Shown here one piece after another: positions 1 to 8,070 of a DNA stretch of 40,190 nt; within the stretch, counting starts at the first letter, position 1, and each line of letters begins with the position of its first letter. The position numbers and the translations under genes were made by a program. The notes below the pieces were generated by a model, which saw only the letters and a list, made by a program, of their open reading frames with translations, did not search any database and was not told where the DNA came from. The DNA comes from Acidimicrobiia bacterium (GTDB lineage Bacteria > Actinomycetota > Acidimicrobiia > IMCC26256 > JAENVU01), in contig JANYJV010000036.1 in the NCBI GenBank assembly GCA_025361725.1, positions 1 to 40,190 of the forward strand. The letters are read 5' to 3'.

Positions 1-392
1 CCTCGCGCATGGCCCAGATGACGTTGATGCAACCCTCGACGTTGTTGCGTTGCGTTTCCCACGCGTGATCGCGGTCGAACATCGAATAGGGCGCCGACGC
101 GATCTCGCCGTAGTGCACGATCGTGTCCGGTGCGAACCGCTCGAAGAGGTCACGCAACGCCGTGGAATCGCAGATGTCGAGCACGTGCGACTCGATGCGA
201 TGACCGCTCACCTGCTCCCACGCCGCGATGCGGTCCTGCATCGGGGCAATCGGGGTGAGACTGCCCGTGCCTCGTTCGAGGTGTCCGGCACGACGGGTGA
301 AGTTATCGACGGTCGCGACATCGTCATGAAGGCGCGAAAATGCATGGCCGTCGGCCAGCCCAGATAGCCGTCGCCACCGAGGAGATCCTCGT
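1..392 (-). pseudogene. SqdB-like UDP-sulfoquinovose synthase remnant, frameshifted, runs off left edge
   Basis: Reading the minus strand, the peptide GGDGYLGWPTAMHF appears near 378-337, which is the Rossmann start of UDP-sulfoquinovose synthase (SqdB/SQD1, an extended SDR enzyme that makes UDP-sulfoquinovose for sulfolipid). The next homologous stretch, DDVATVDNFTRR, then VLDICDSTALRDLFERFAPD and SAPYSMFDRDHAWETQRNNV, lies in a different frame, so one base is missing near 336-341. No ATG or GTG start fits the N-terminus; the codons before GGDG look like the tail of another gene. The fragment is open to the left edge. It is a broken gene, or the base was lost in sequencing or assembly; the missing start favours real decay. 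The family call is firm, the exact substrate is not. Confidence 0.6.
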
Positions 393-493
393 TGTACGGC
401 GCCAACAGCCGGACGAAGACCGGTGCCGGATTGACCAGCGCCTACGCGAGCGTCGAGGCCGCCAGTCACCAACCCGGTGCACGGGTCAGTTCG

Positions 494-859
494 CGCCACG
501 GCAACGACCCGGATCGCAGATTCCTCCCCTGACAGGCGGCCGTATGCGCCGAACTGTTGACCGCCTGCGAGCGCCCCGCGCACGAGGAACTCTCCGATCG
601 TGCCGACGGAGAGCACGGCCAAGGCGACGAGCAGCGTCCAGTCTCCGCCGAAGAGCCGATCCACGATCCACGGACCGGCGCCCAGCAGCGCCACCACGAC
701 CACCACGGCAAACCCCGCGGCGACGAGTGCGGCACGGTGAATGACCGGTCCGGTTCCAAGGCCCTGGGCCCGACGACTCGCGATTTCCCGCGACACCTCC
801 TGCTCGACCGGAAGGCCGGCGGGGAGCACGGCCGAGACTCGTGCGAACGTGCGCTTCAT
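494..859 (-). pseudogene. Polysaccharide flippase (Wzx/MOP-like) fragment
   Basis: From an ATG at 859 the minus strand reads about 122 residues that match the middle of the intact flippase at 12721-14058. The shared pattern is LPxEQEVxRxxAxRxAQG, then HRAA, two hydrophobic segments, DWTLLVALAVLSVGTIGEF and RGxLxGxxxFxxYG. The N-terminal membrane helices are missing and the match stops after about residue 122. A further flippase-like piece (NPAPVFVRLLAPYNEDLL) lies in another frame near 450-380 and runs straight into the SqdB-like remnant. I read this as a decayed second copy of the flippase family, fused by deletion to the neighbouring sugar-nucleotide gene. An assembly error cannot be excluded. 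Confidence 0.55.
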
Positions 860-1062
860 GTCACGGACCGTCGGAAGCACCGACGGGACAGCATCCGCAG
901 CTCGGGACCCGACATCAGTCCGAAAGCCATTGGTCGACGGTAACGGCCGGTCTACCCGTGGTCGAGGATCGCCGACTCAGCCTTCGGCCGCGTGACAGCC
1001 GCGATTCGAAATTGGAATTGAAAAGAGCCCACTCGGATGGGCCTACTAACCTCTCGCGCCTC

Positions 1063-4000
1063 ATGTCGGACTTTCTGAGCCTCTTACCCGAACGCGTCCT
1101 GATCATGGACGGGGCCTTCGGGACCTGGGTCCAGGGCCAGGATCTCGGACCCGACGACTTCGGCGGCGAGGCCCTCGAAGGCTGCAACGAACACCTCGTG
1201 GTGACCCGGCCCGAGCTCATCCGTCAGATGCACTCCGAGTACTTCGCCGTCGGTGTCGACGCGGTCGAGACCGCCACGTTCGGGTCATTCGGGCTCGTGT
1301 TGGCCGAATACGGCATCGCCGATCAGGCGTACGACATGAACGTGACCGCGGCCCGGATCGCCAAGGAAGCGGCCGAGGAGTACAGCACCCCGAACCGGCC
1401 CCGCTTCGTGATCGGATCGATGGGTCCCGGCACTCGGCTCCCCTCGCTCGGCGCCATCAGCTTCAACGCCCTGCGCGACGACTATCAGGAGCAGGCCGCC
1501 GGTCTGATCGCCGGAGGTTCGGATGTCCTGCTGATCGAGACGGTCTATGACCTGTTGCAGGCCAAAGCCGCGATCGTCGCGTGCCGGCGGGCGATGGCCG
1601 ATGCCGGCAAAAGGCTGCCGTTGATGGTGCAGGTCACGATGGAGACCACGGGCCGCATGCTCGTCGGTTCCGAGATCGGCGCGGCGGTCACTGCGCTCGA
1701 AGCGATGCGACCTGACGTCCTCGGTCTCAATTGCGCGACGGGTCCCAACGAGATGACCGAGCACCTGCGCTACCTCGCGCAACACGGCCGCACGTTTCTC
1801 TCGTGCCTGCCGAACGCGGGTCTCCCCTCGGTGGTCGACGGCCACACGCACTACGACCTCACGCCGGAGTTGCTCGCGGACGCGCACGAGCGGTTCGTCG
1901 GCGAGTTCGGACTGAACATCGTCGGCGGCTGTTGCGGCACCACGCCCGAGCACCTCGCCGCGGTCGTACAACGACTCGGCAACGATCGCGCGCCGGTCGC
2001 CCGCACTCCGGTGTTCGAGCCCGGATGTTCGAGCGTGTACTCCCACGTGCCGTACCACCAAGAGCTCGCGTACCTGGCCGTCGGCGAGCGCACCAACGCC
2101 AACGGATCGCGCAAGTTCCGCGACGCCATGCTGGAAGCGGACTGGGACACGTGCGTGCAGATGGCACGGGACCAGGTGAAGGAAGGCGCGCACGTGCTCG
2201 ACGTGTGCGTGGACTACGTCGGCCGTGACGGCACCAAGGACATGGACGAGATCGCGTCTCGCTTCGCCACCCAAGCCGCGCTGCCGCTCGTGTTCGACTC
2301 CACCGAGCCGCAGGTGCTCGAAGCCGGGCTGCAGCACTCGGGCGGGAAGGCCATCCTCAACTCGGCCAACCTCGAAGACGGAGAGCACGACGGCTCCCGC
2401 CTGGATCGCGTGTTCTCCCTGGCGCGCGAGTACGGCGCGGCAGTCATCTGCCTCGCTATCGACGAAGAGGGCCAGGCGCGTGACGCCGATTGGAAGTTGC
2501 GCGTCTGCAAGCGCATCTACACGCTCGCCACCGAGAAGTACGGCATCGAACCCACCGACCTGATCTTCGACATGCTGACGTTCCCGCTCGGTTCGGGCCA
2601 GGACGAACTCCGGCGCGACGGCATCGAGACGATCGAGGCGATCCGGCGCGTGGCGACCGAGCTCCCGGGCTCGTCGTCGATTCTCGGCCTCTCGAACGTG
2701 AGCTTCGGACTCAAGCCCGCGATCCGCCACGTGTTGAACAGCGTGTTCCTTCACGAGTGCCGCGAGGCCGGGTTGGATGCAGCGATCGCGCACGCCGCAC
2801 GCATCATGCCGATGCACAAGATCGACGATCGGGCACGTGAGGTGGCGCTCGACCTCATCTACGACCGGCGCGCCGACGGCTACGACCCGCTGACCGAACT
2901 CCTCAACCTCTTCGAGGGCGTGGAGGCGGGCGCGGTCGAAAAGGAAGACCGTTCCGGCTGGCCCGTCGAAGAACGGTTGAAGCACCGCATCATCGACGGC
3001 GAACGGGAGGGCATCACCGACGAACTCGACGAAGCCCTCACCGGTGGTCGCCGCGCCCTCTCGATCATCAACGACGTGCTGCTCGAAGGCATGAAGGTGG
3101 TGGGAGACCTCTTCGGCCGCGGTGAAATGCAGTTGCCGTTCGTGCTCCAGAGCGCCGAGACCATGAAGACTGCGGTCGCGTACCTCGAACCGCACCTCGA
3201 GAAGGCCGACGCCGGGGGCAAGGGCGTGGTCGTCATCGGCACGGTCAAAGGCGACGTCCACGACATCGGCAAGAACCTCGTCGACATCATCCTCACCAAC
3301 AACGGCTACGAGGTCCACAACATCGGGATCAAGGCACCGCTCCAGACCTTCGTCGACAAAGCGAAGGAAGTCTCTGCGGACGCCATCGGGATGAGCGGTC
3401 TGCTCGTGAAGTCCACGATCATCATGCGCGAGAACCTCTTGGAGATGAACGCACTCGGCCTCGCCGACGTGCCCGTCCTGCTCGGCGGGGCCGCGCTGAC
3501 GCGCAACTACGTGGAAGTCGACCTCCGCGAGGTCTACCAGGGCCGGTTGTTCTACGGCAAGGACGCGTTCGAAGGCCTCCACACCATGGACACGCTCATC
3601 GAGGCGAAGCGCAGCGGGGTCTCCGACCCGGACTTCGGCCGGGCACCGGGCGGTCGCAAGCTTCCGCCGCGCAAGAGCGAGCTAGCCACGGAAGCGGTCG
3701 ACGTACCCGCGCGCTCGGACGTCGCCACCGACGTTCCGATCTTCACGCCTCCGTTCCTCGGCGCGCGCGTCGCGAAGGGTGTCTCGCTCGACGAGATCGC
3801 CGGGTACATCAACGAGACCGCGCTGTTCCGGAATCAATGGCAGTTCCGGCCGGAGAGTGGCGAGAAGGACGACGAGTTCAAGAACCGGATACGGCCGACG
3901 CTGTGGGCCGAGCTCGACGGCGCGAAGTCCGGCGGGTGGCTCGTACCCGCCGTGGCGTACGGCTACTTCCCCGTCAACGCCGAGGGCGACGACTTGATCG

Positions 4001-4524
4001 TCTGGTCCGAGGACGACCGCCGGTCCGAACGCTGTCGATTCAACTTCCCGCGCCAGCAGAAGGATCGCTTCCTCTGCATCTCGGACTTCTTCCGCCCGGT
4101 CGAATCCGGTGACGCGGACTACGCCGCGTTCCACGTGGCGACCGTCGGCTCTGAGGCCACCGCGCGCGAGCAGGAACTGTTTGCGGCGAACCGGTACCAG
4201 GAGTACCTGCTCTGCCATGGCCTCTCGGTCGAGATGACCGAAGCACTGGCCGAGCTGTGGCACCGGCGCATCCGCGAGGAGTGGGGATTCGCCGCCGAAG
4301 ACGGACCGTCACTCGCGGGACTCTTCCGCCAGAAGTATCGCGGCTCGCGATACTCGTGGGGCTACCCAGCGTGTCCGGACCTCGAAGACCAGGAGAAGCT
4401 CGTCGACCTCCTCGAGGTCGAGCGGATCGGTGTGGTGCTGACCGAGGAGTTCCAGCTCGAACCCGAGCAGTCCACGAGCGCGATCATCGTGCCCCACCCC
4501 GAAGCCAAGTACTTCGTGGTCTGA
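1063..4524 (+). CDS. metH: Cobalamin-dependent methionine synthase
   Basis: MetH moves a methyl group from methyltetrahydrofolate through cob(I)alamin to homocysteine, giving methionine in the cytosol. All modules are visible in the 1153 residues. The homocysteine domain has its zinc cysteines at C224 (GLNCATGP) and C290-C291 (GGCCGTTPEHL). The pterin-binding domain starts near residue 340 (GERTNANGSRKF). The cap and B12 domain carries the lower-ligand motif DVHDIGKN with H733, and the C-terminal activation domain has YFPVN and SWGYPACPD (1098-1106). The length is close to the usual ~1200. I chose ATG 1063 because the homology begins there (ERVLIMDGAFGT); upstream codons show none and no strong Shine-Dalgarno is seen. 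A 5-bp hairpin (1027-1042) lies just upstream, but I see no cobalamin riboswitch. It stands alone, convergent with the next gene. Confidence 0.95.
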   Translation: MSDFLSLLPERVLIMDGAFGTWVQGQDLGPDDFGGEALEGCNEHLVVTRPELIRQMHSEYFAVGVDAVETATFGSFGLVLAEYGIADQAYDMNVTAARIAKEAAEEYSTPNRPRFVIGSMGPGTRLPSLGAISFNALRDDYQEQAAGLIAGGSDVLLIETVYDLLQAKAAIVACRRAMADAGKRLPLMVQVTMETTGRMLVGSEIGAAVTALEAMRPDVLGLNCATGPNEMTEHLRYLAQHGRTFLSCLPNAGLPSVVDGHTHYDLTPELLADAHERFVGEFGLNIVGGCCGTTPEHLAAVVQRLGNDRAPVARTPVFEPGCSSVYSHVPYHQELAYLAVGERTNANGSRKFRDAMLEADWDTCVQMARDQVKEGAHVLDVCVDYVGRDGTKDMDEIASRFATQAALPLVFDSTEPQVLEAGLQHSGGKAILNSANLEDGEHDGSRLDRVFSLAREYGAAVICLAIDEEGQARDADWKLRVCKRIYTLATEKYGIEPTDLIFDMLTFPLGSGQDELRRDGIETIEAIRRVATELPGSSSILGLSNVSFGLKPAIRHVLNSVFLHECREAGLDAAIAHAARIMPMHKIDDRAREVALDLIYDRRADGYDPLTELLNLFEGVEAGAVEKEDRSGWPVEERLKHRIIDGEREGITDELDEALTGGRRALSIINDVLLEGMKVVGDLFGRGEMQLPFVLQSAETMKTAVAYLEPHLEKADAGGKGVVVIGTVKGDVHDIGKNLVDIILTNNGYEVHNIGIKAPLQTFVDKAKEVSADAIGMSGLLVKSTIIMRENLLEMNALGLADVPVLLGGAALTRNYVEVDLREVYQGRLFYGKDAFEGLHTMDTLIEAKRSGVSDPDFGRAPGGRKLPPRKSELATEAVDVPARSDVATDVPIFTPPFLGARVAKGVSLDEIAGYINETALFRNQWQFRPESGEKDDEFKNRIRPTLWAELDGAKSGGWLVPAVAYGYFPVNAEGDDLIVWSEDDRRSERCRFNFPRQQKDRFLCISDFFRPVESGDADYAAFHVATVGSEATAREQELFAANRYQEYLLCHGLSVEMTEALAELWHRRIREEWGFAAEDGPSLAGLFRQKYRGSRYSWGYPACPDLEDQEKLVDLLEVERIGVVLTEEFQLEPEQSTSAIIVPHPEAKYFVV

Positions 4525-4536
4525 GCGTCGTTCGGA

Positions 4537-5985
4537 TCAGTCCGGCAGCCGGGCGATCATGAGGACGGACTGACCGACCTTCGGGTTCCGACCCGTCTCG
4601 AAGCGTCGGAGCAACGGGACCGCAACCCGGTCGTAGGCCTTGACCGGGATCTCCGACGTGGGGATCTGACGCATCCGCCGCGCGAACAGCCACCAGACGA
4701 ACGTGCCGAGCGTGTTGACGTACCGAGCATCGACGAGTTCGAATCCGGCGCGATCGGCGAGCGTGACGAGGTGCGATCTCCGGTACCGACGGCGATGACC
4801 CACCAAGCGGTCGAAGTCGCTGTACAAACCGTCGAACGCGGGCACGAACAGAATGACGCGACCGCCGGGGTTGAGGCGACGACGAATCTGCACGAGGGCC
4901 TCGAGGTCGTCGTCGATGTGCTCGAGCACATTCACCAACAGGACCGAGTCGTAGAGATCGTCCTCCGGCAGACTCTCGAGATCGGACAGGAGCACGCTCA
5001 CGGCGGGAGTCGAGCCGTACCGCTCATGCAGGATGTCGACACAACGAGCCGACAGATCCGTCGCGGTGACCCGACGGCCTGAGGCCACCAGCCGTTCCGT
5101 GAAGTCGCCGTGGCCCGCGCCCACCTCCAGGACGCGATCGCCGAAGTGCGGCTCGCACATCTCGAAAATCCAGTCTTGGTAGTTCTTCGCGGCCCGGAGC
5201 GAGTCGAGTGTCGTCGCGAGTTCGCTGTCCGATTCTTCGAAGTCGACCGGAGCAAGGTCGCGCACGACGGGGTGGCCGTTGAGCTTCTCGAGCAGCGGGG
5301 AGTAGCGAGTGATCGCGTAGACCGCGCGCAGCCCGTCCCGCCAGCCGATCTTCTTCCCCTCCTCGTAGGTCCGACCCGCGTAGGAGATGCCGATCTCGTA
5401 GACACGCCATCCCGCGCGGGCGACCTTCGCAGTGATCTCGGGCTCGATGCCGAAGCGGTCTTCCTGAAGATCGAGCGTCCGCACCACTTCGATCCGAAAC
5501 GCCTTGTAACACGTCTCCATGTCCGTCAGGTTGAGTCCGGAGAGCATGTTCGACACGGTGGTGAGCATCCGGTTCCCGACCGAGTGCCAGTAGTAGAGCA
5601 CCCGGTGCGGACCCGAGCTCAGGAATCGAGAGCCGTACACAACATCAGCCAGGCCGTCGATGAGCGGCTGGATCAGGCGGCCGTACTCCTCAGGGTCGTA
5701 CTCGAGGTCCGCGTCCTGCACGATCACATAGGGCCCCGAAACCTCCGCGAACCCCCGGCGCAGCGCGGCTCCCTTCCCGAGATTCTCGGGTTGGCGAATG
5801 AGACGGATGCGCGGATCAGCGATTGCCTCCACCACTTCGGGCGTTCCATCCGTGCTGCCGTCGTCGACGACGACGAGTTCGGTCACGTACTCCGACTTCA
5901 AAACCCGATCGATGATGACGCTCACCGTCGCGATCTCGTTGAAGCACGGCATCACGACGCTCAAGCAATCTGTGGGCCGTTCCAC
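4537..5985 (-). CDS. Fused family 2 glycosyltransferase / class I SAM methyltransferase
   Basis: This 482-residue protein joins two enzymes. Residues ~8-235 are a GT-A family 2 glycosyltransferase like dolichol/polyprenol-phosphate sugar transferases: LSVVMPCFNE, VVDDGSTDGTPE, GKGAALRRGF and the metal-binding QDADLEYDPEEY. Residues ~260-482 are a Rossmann methyltransferase with the SAM loop VLEVGAGHGDF at 285-295, and DSVLLVNVLEHIDDD further on. GTG 5985 was chosen because AGAAGG (5998-5993) sits 7 nt upstream and homology starts directly after; a second GTG at 5991 is too close to it. The gene is last of a minus-strand run. The same fusion architecture is known in other bacteria; the sugar, lipid and methyl acceptors cannot be read from the sequence. 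Confidence 0.85.
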   Translation of the reverse strand: MERPTDCLSVVMPCFNEIATVSVIIDRVLKSEYVTELVVVDDGSTDGTPEVVEAIADPRIRLIRQPENLGKGAALRRGFAEVSGPYVIVQDADLEYDPEEYGRLIQPLIDGLADVVYGSRFLSSGPHRVLYYWHSVGNRMLTTVSNMLSGLNLTDMETCYKAFRIEVVRTLDLQEDRFGIEPEITAKVARAGWRVYEIGISYAGRTYEEGKKIGWRDGLRAVYAITRYSPLLEKLNGHPVVRDLAPVDFEESDSELATTLDSLRAAKNYQDWIFEMCEPHFGDRVLEVGAGHGDFTERLVASGRRVTATDLSARCVDILHERYGSTPAVSVLLSDLESLPEDDLYDSVLLVNVLEHIDDDLEALVQIRRRLNPGGRVILFVPAFDGLYSDFDRLVGHRRRYRRSHLVTLADRAGFELVDARYVNTLGTFVWWLFARRMRQIPTSEIPVKAYDRVAVPLLRRFETGRNPKVGQSVLMIARLPD

Positions 5986-6071
5986 GCTCACACCTTCTGT
6001 CCCGGACGAGAACCCGTTGATCCTACGCCGGGGCCGGCCGGAGGCCGTGGTCCGACCTGCGTCGTCGGTGA

Positions 6072-6959
6072 TTACGGGGCGAGCAACGCCCGTGCGACCA
6101 AGTCCGTGCCAAAGGCCGTGAGAATGGCGAGATAGATGAGCCCGGTCGCCGCCATGACCGCGGAGTAGAACCGCTCTCGGAGCGCCAGCCAGGTGGCGCC
6201 GATGAGTCCGATGGTCAGCAGCGCACACACCACCCACATCCAACCGAGCAGGCCCCCGTACCCATCGCTGCGACTGCCGGCCAACACGCCGATCATTCCC
6301 GGCGGCAGCAACATCACCAGTACCTCGGCCGGCCAGATCACCGCCGTCCAACTCACCATCTCTTTGAGCGGATCGCGCGGCAGCCCCGGCTGGGTGAGGT
6401 ACCAGTGCCCGAGCAACATTGCGTCGGTGACGGCCCCGAGGAACGCGGCGCCGACGAGCAGACGCGCGGCCGCCAGCCACAACGATCCGCCGGTGAAGGC
6501 CGCAGCTCCCACGAGTCCGGCGGCGCCGAAGGCCGGCGCGAGGAGATCGAGCACGGGTGGGAACTCACGACCCACCGATTCGTCGGTGCCCGACGCATCC
6601 TCGGACGCGCCGGTCGGTTCCTCGGCGCGGCCGGCCATGGCCGCGACCCGAGCGCGGCTTCGCTCGCGAGCGTCGCGCCCGGCGCCGACCCCGGCGCGCC
6701 GGCGCGCCACGCTGACGACCCCCGCGACCGCCGCGCACGCGATCAGTCCGCCGGCGCCGACCAGAAACACGGCGTGGCCACCACCGTGATGCTTGGCCCG
6801 CAGTTCCGCCGCGACCGCACCGATCCCGATGAAGCCGAACACCCCTCGCAACAACCAGCCGTAGCCGAGGCTGACCAGTCGTCCGCGGGTCGTGATCCAC
6901 AAGAACACCAACCCACCGGTGGCCCACTGCAACAAGATCGTCGCCGCATCCAGATGCAC
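6072..6959 (-). CDS. Unknown multi-pass membrane protein
   Basis: The 295-residue product has about seven to eight hydrophobic segments. The first three (residues ~5-95) are followed by an Arg/Ala-rich and acidic hydrophilic linker (~95-145), then further helices to the C-terminus. A distinctive stretch, GHWYLTQPGLPRDPLKEM, lies between two of the later helices and should be the best handle for finding relatives. GTG 6959 begins 1 nt after the stop of the peptidase gene, with GGTGGAG in the peptidase end as ribosome site, so the two are probably translated together. I do not recognise the family. It sits at the end of the lipoate/E2/E3 run and before the glycosyltransferase fusion, which gives no firm clue to function. 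Confidence 0.7.
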   Translation of the reverse strand: MHLDAATILLQWATGGLVFLWITTRGRLVSLGYGWLLRGVFGFIGIGAVAAELRAKHHGGGHAVFLVGAGGLIACAAVAGVVSVARRRAGVGAGRDARERSRARVAAMAGRAEEPTGASEDASGTDESVGREFPPVLDLLAPAFGAAGLVGAAAFTGGSLWLAAARLLVGAAFLGAVTDAMLLGHWYLTQPGLPRDPLKEMVSWTAVIWPAEVLVMLLPPGMIGVLAGSRSDGYGGLLGWMWVVCALLTIGLIGATWLALRERFYSAVMAATGLIYLAILTAFGTDLVARALLAP

Positions 6960-6960
6960 G

Positions 6961-8067
6961 TCACTCCACCACTGCGAGGTCGTGCGGCGAGACGTTGAGT
7001 GACTCCGGCCCTACCGCAGTGGCGACGACAATGTCCTCGAGTCGCATCCCGAAGCGCCCGGGGAAATACACACCCGGCTCGATACTGAACGCATGTCCCG
7101 CCGCCAACGGCGTGGAGTTCCCGGCGACGAGGTACGGGTCTTCGTGGGCTTCCAGGCCGATGCCGTGACCGATGCGATGCATGAAGGCATCGGCGAGATC
7201 GTGTTCGGCCAGCGACCGACGGGCGACGGCGTCGACCTCAGCACACGACGTACCGACCGTGGCCGCGCGCACCGCTCGGCTCTGCGCCTCGGCCAGCGCC
7301 GCGTAGGTGTCGGCCACTTCAGTCGTCGGGGTGCCGACCACGAACATCCGAGTGGTGTCCGAGCAATAGCCGTTCATCGTCCCACCGAAATCGCAGACAA
7401 CCACGTCGCCGGATTGGATGACCCGATCACCGGCGTCGTGATGGGGCGAGGCGCCGTTCGGTCCGGAACCCACGATGGCGAAGTTGGCGCGTTGGTGGCC
7501 GCGTTCGAGCATCCGGTCCACCAGTTCGCGGCTCACGTCCGCCTCTGTGCGTCCACCGAACGGTCGCGTCCGCATCTCGACGGCGACGGCATCGACCGCG
7601 CGTGCCGCGTGACGCAACGCGTCGACTTCGGCGGCGTCCTTCACCGAGCGGAGCGGCGACATGATGGTGTTGGCCGGTGTGAAGTGGGCATCCGGAAGCG
7701 CGGCTTGGAGCGCGAGCGTGAAGCGGGTCCAGGTGAGGTCGCCGATTGCAACTCGCGCGACCGGGCCTGCCAGCTCGGCGACGGCCGCGATGGGATCGTC
7801 GCCTTCGGACCACGGACGGATCACGAACGACGCGTCGGGAACGACGCGGGGCGCTTCGAGTTCCGGGACCACCAGGGTCGCCGCGGCGTCGCGGGCCAAC
7901 ACGAGCATGGTGAGCCGCTCGAGCGGCATCGCTTCGTACCCCGTGAGGTAGGGCAGGTCCGCTCCCACCGAGAGCATCAACACGTCGAGCTTTGCCGCAG
8001 CCATCGCGTCTCGTACGCGGCGCTGACGAACACCCAGGATGTCCGAGTGGACGCTGCGCTCAGCCAC
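6961..8067 (-). CDS. M24-family Xaa-Pro peptidase
   Basis: A cytosolic metallopeptidase of the aminopeptidase P/prolidase family, 368 residues, which removes N-terminal residues before proline. The N-terminal creatinase-like domain is followed by the pita-bread catalytic domain. The dimetal ligands are visible: the aspartates in VVCDFGGTMNGYCSDTTRMF, the histidine in RIGHGIGLEAHE, and the glutamates in FSIEPGVYF and GMRLEDIV. The start GTG 8067 is 3 nt after the stop of the lipB-lipA gene, so the two are one transcript. The length is normal for the family. The exact substrate (Xaa-Pro peptides or dipeptides) is not settled by sequence. Confidence 0.9.
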   Translation of the reverse strand: MAERSVHSDILGVRQRRVRDAMAAAKLDVLMLSVGADLPYLTGYEAMPLERLTMLVLARDAAATLVVPELEAPRVVPDASFVIRPWSEGDDPIAAVAELAGPVARVAIGDLTWTRFTLALQAALPDAHFTPANTIMSPLRSVKDAAEVDALRHAARAVDAVAVEMRTRPFGGRTEADVSRELVDRMLERGHQRANFAIVGSGPNGASPHHDAGDRVIQSGDVVVCDFGGTMNGYCSDTTRMFVVGTPTTEVADTYAALAEAQSRAVRAATVGTSCAEVDAVARRSLAEHDLADAFMHRIGHGIGLEAHEDPYLVAGNSTPLAAGHAFSIEPGVYFPGRFGMRLEDIVVATAVGPESLNVSPHDLAVVE

Positions 8068-8070
8068 GGT

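Noticed and set aside
900..1062. Cobalamin riboswitch before metH
   Set aside because: The leader is short and I find no B12-box or related conserved core, only a 5-bp hairpin.
1285..3582. A 765-codon open frame on the minus strand opposite metH
   Set aside because: It is a mirror of metH codon bias; the product is repetitive His/Asp/Arg/Val-rich and has no domain, while metH on the other strand is complete.
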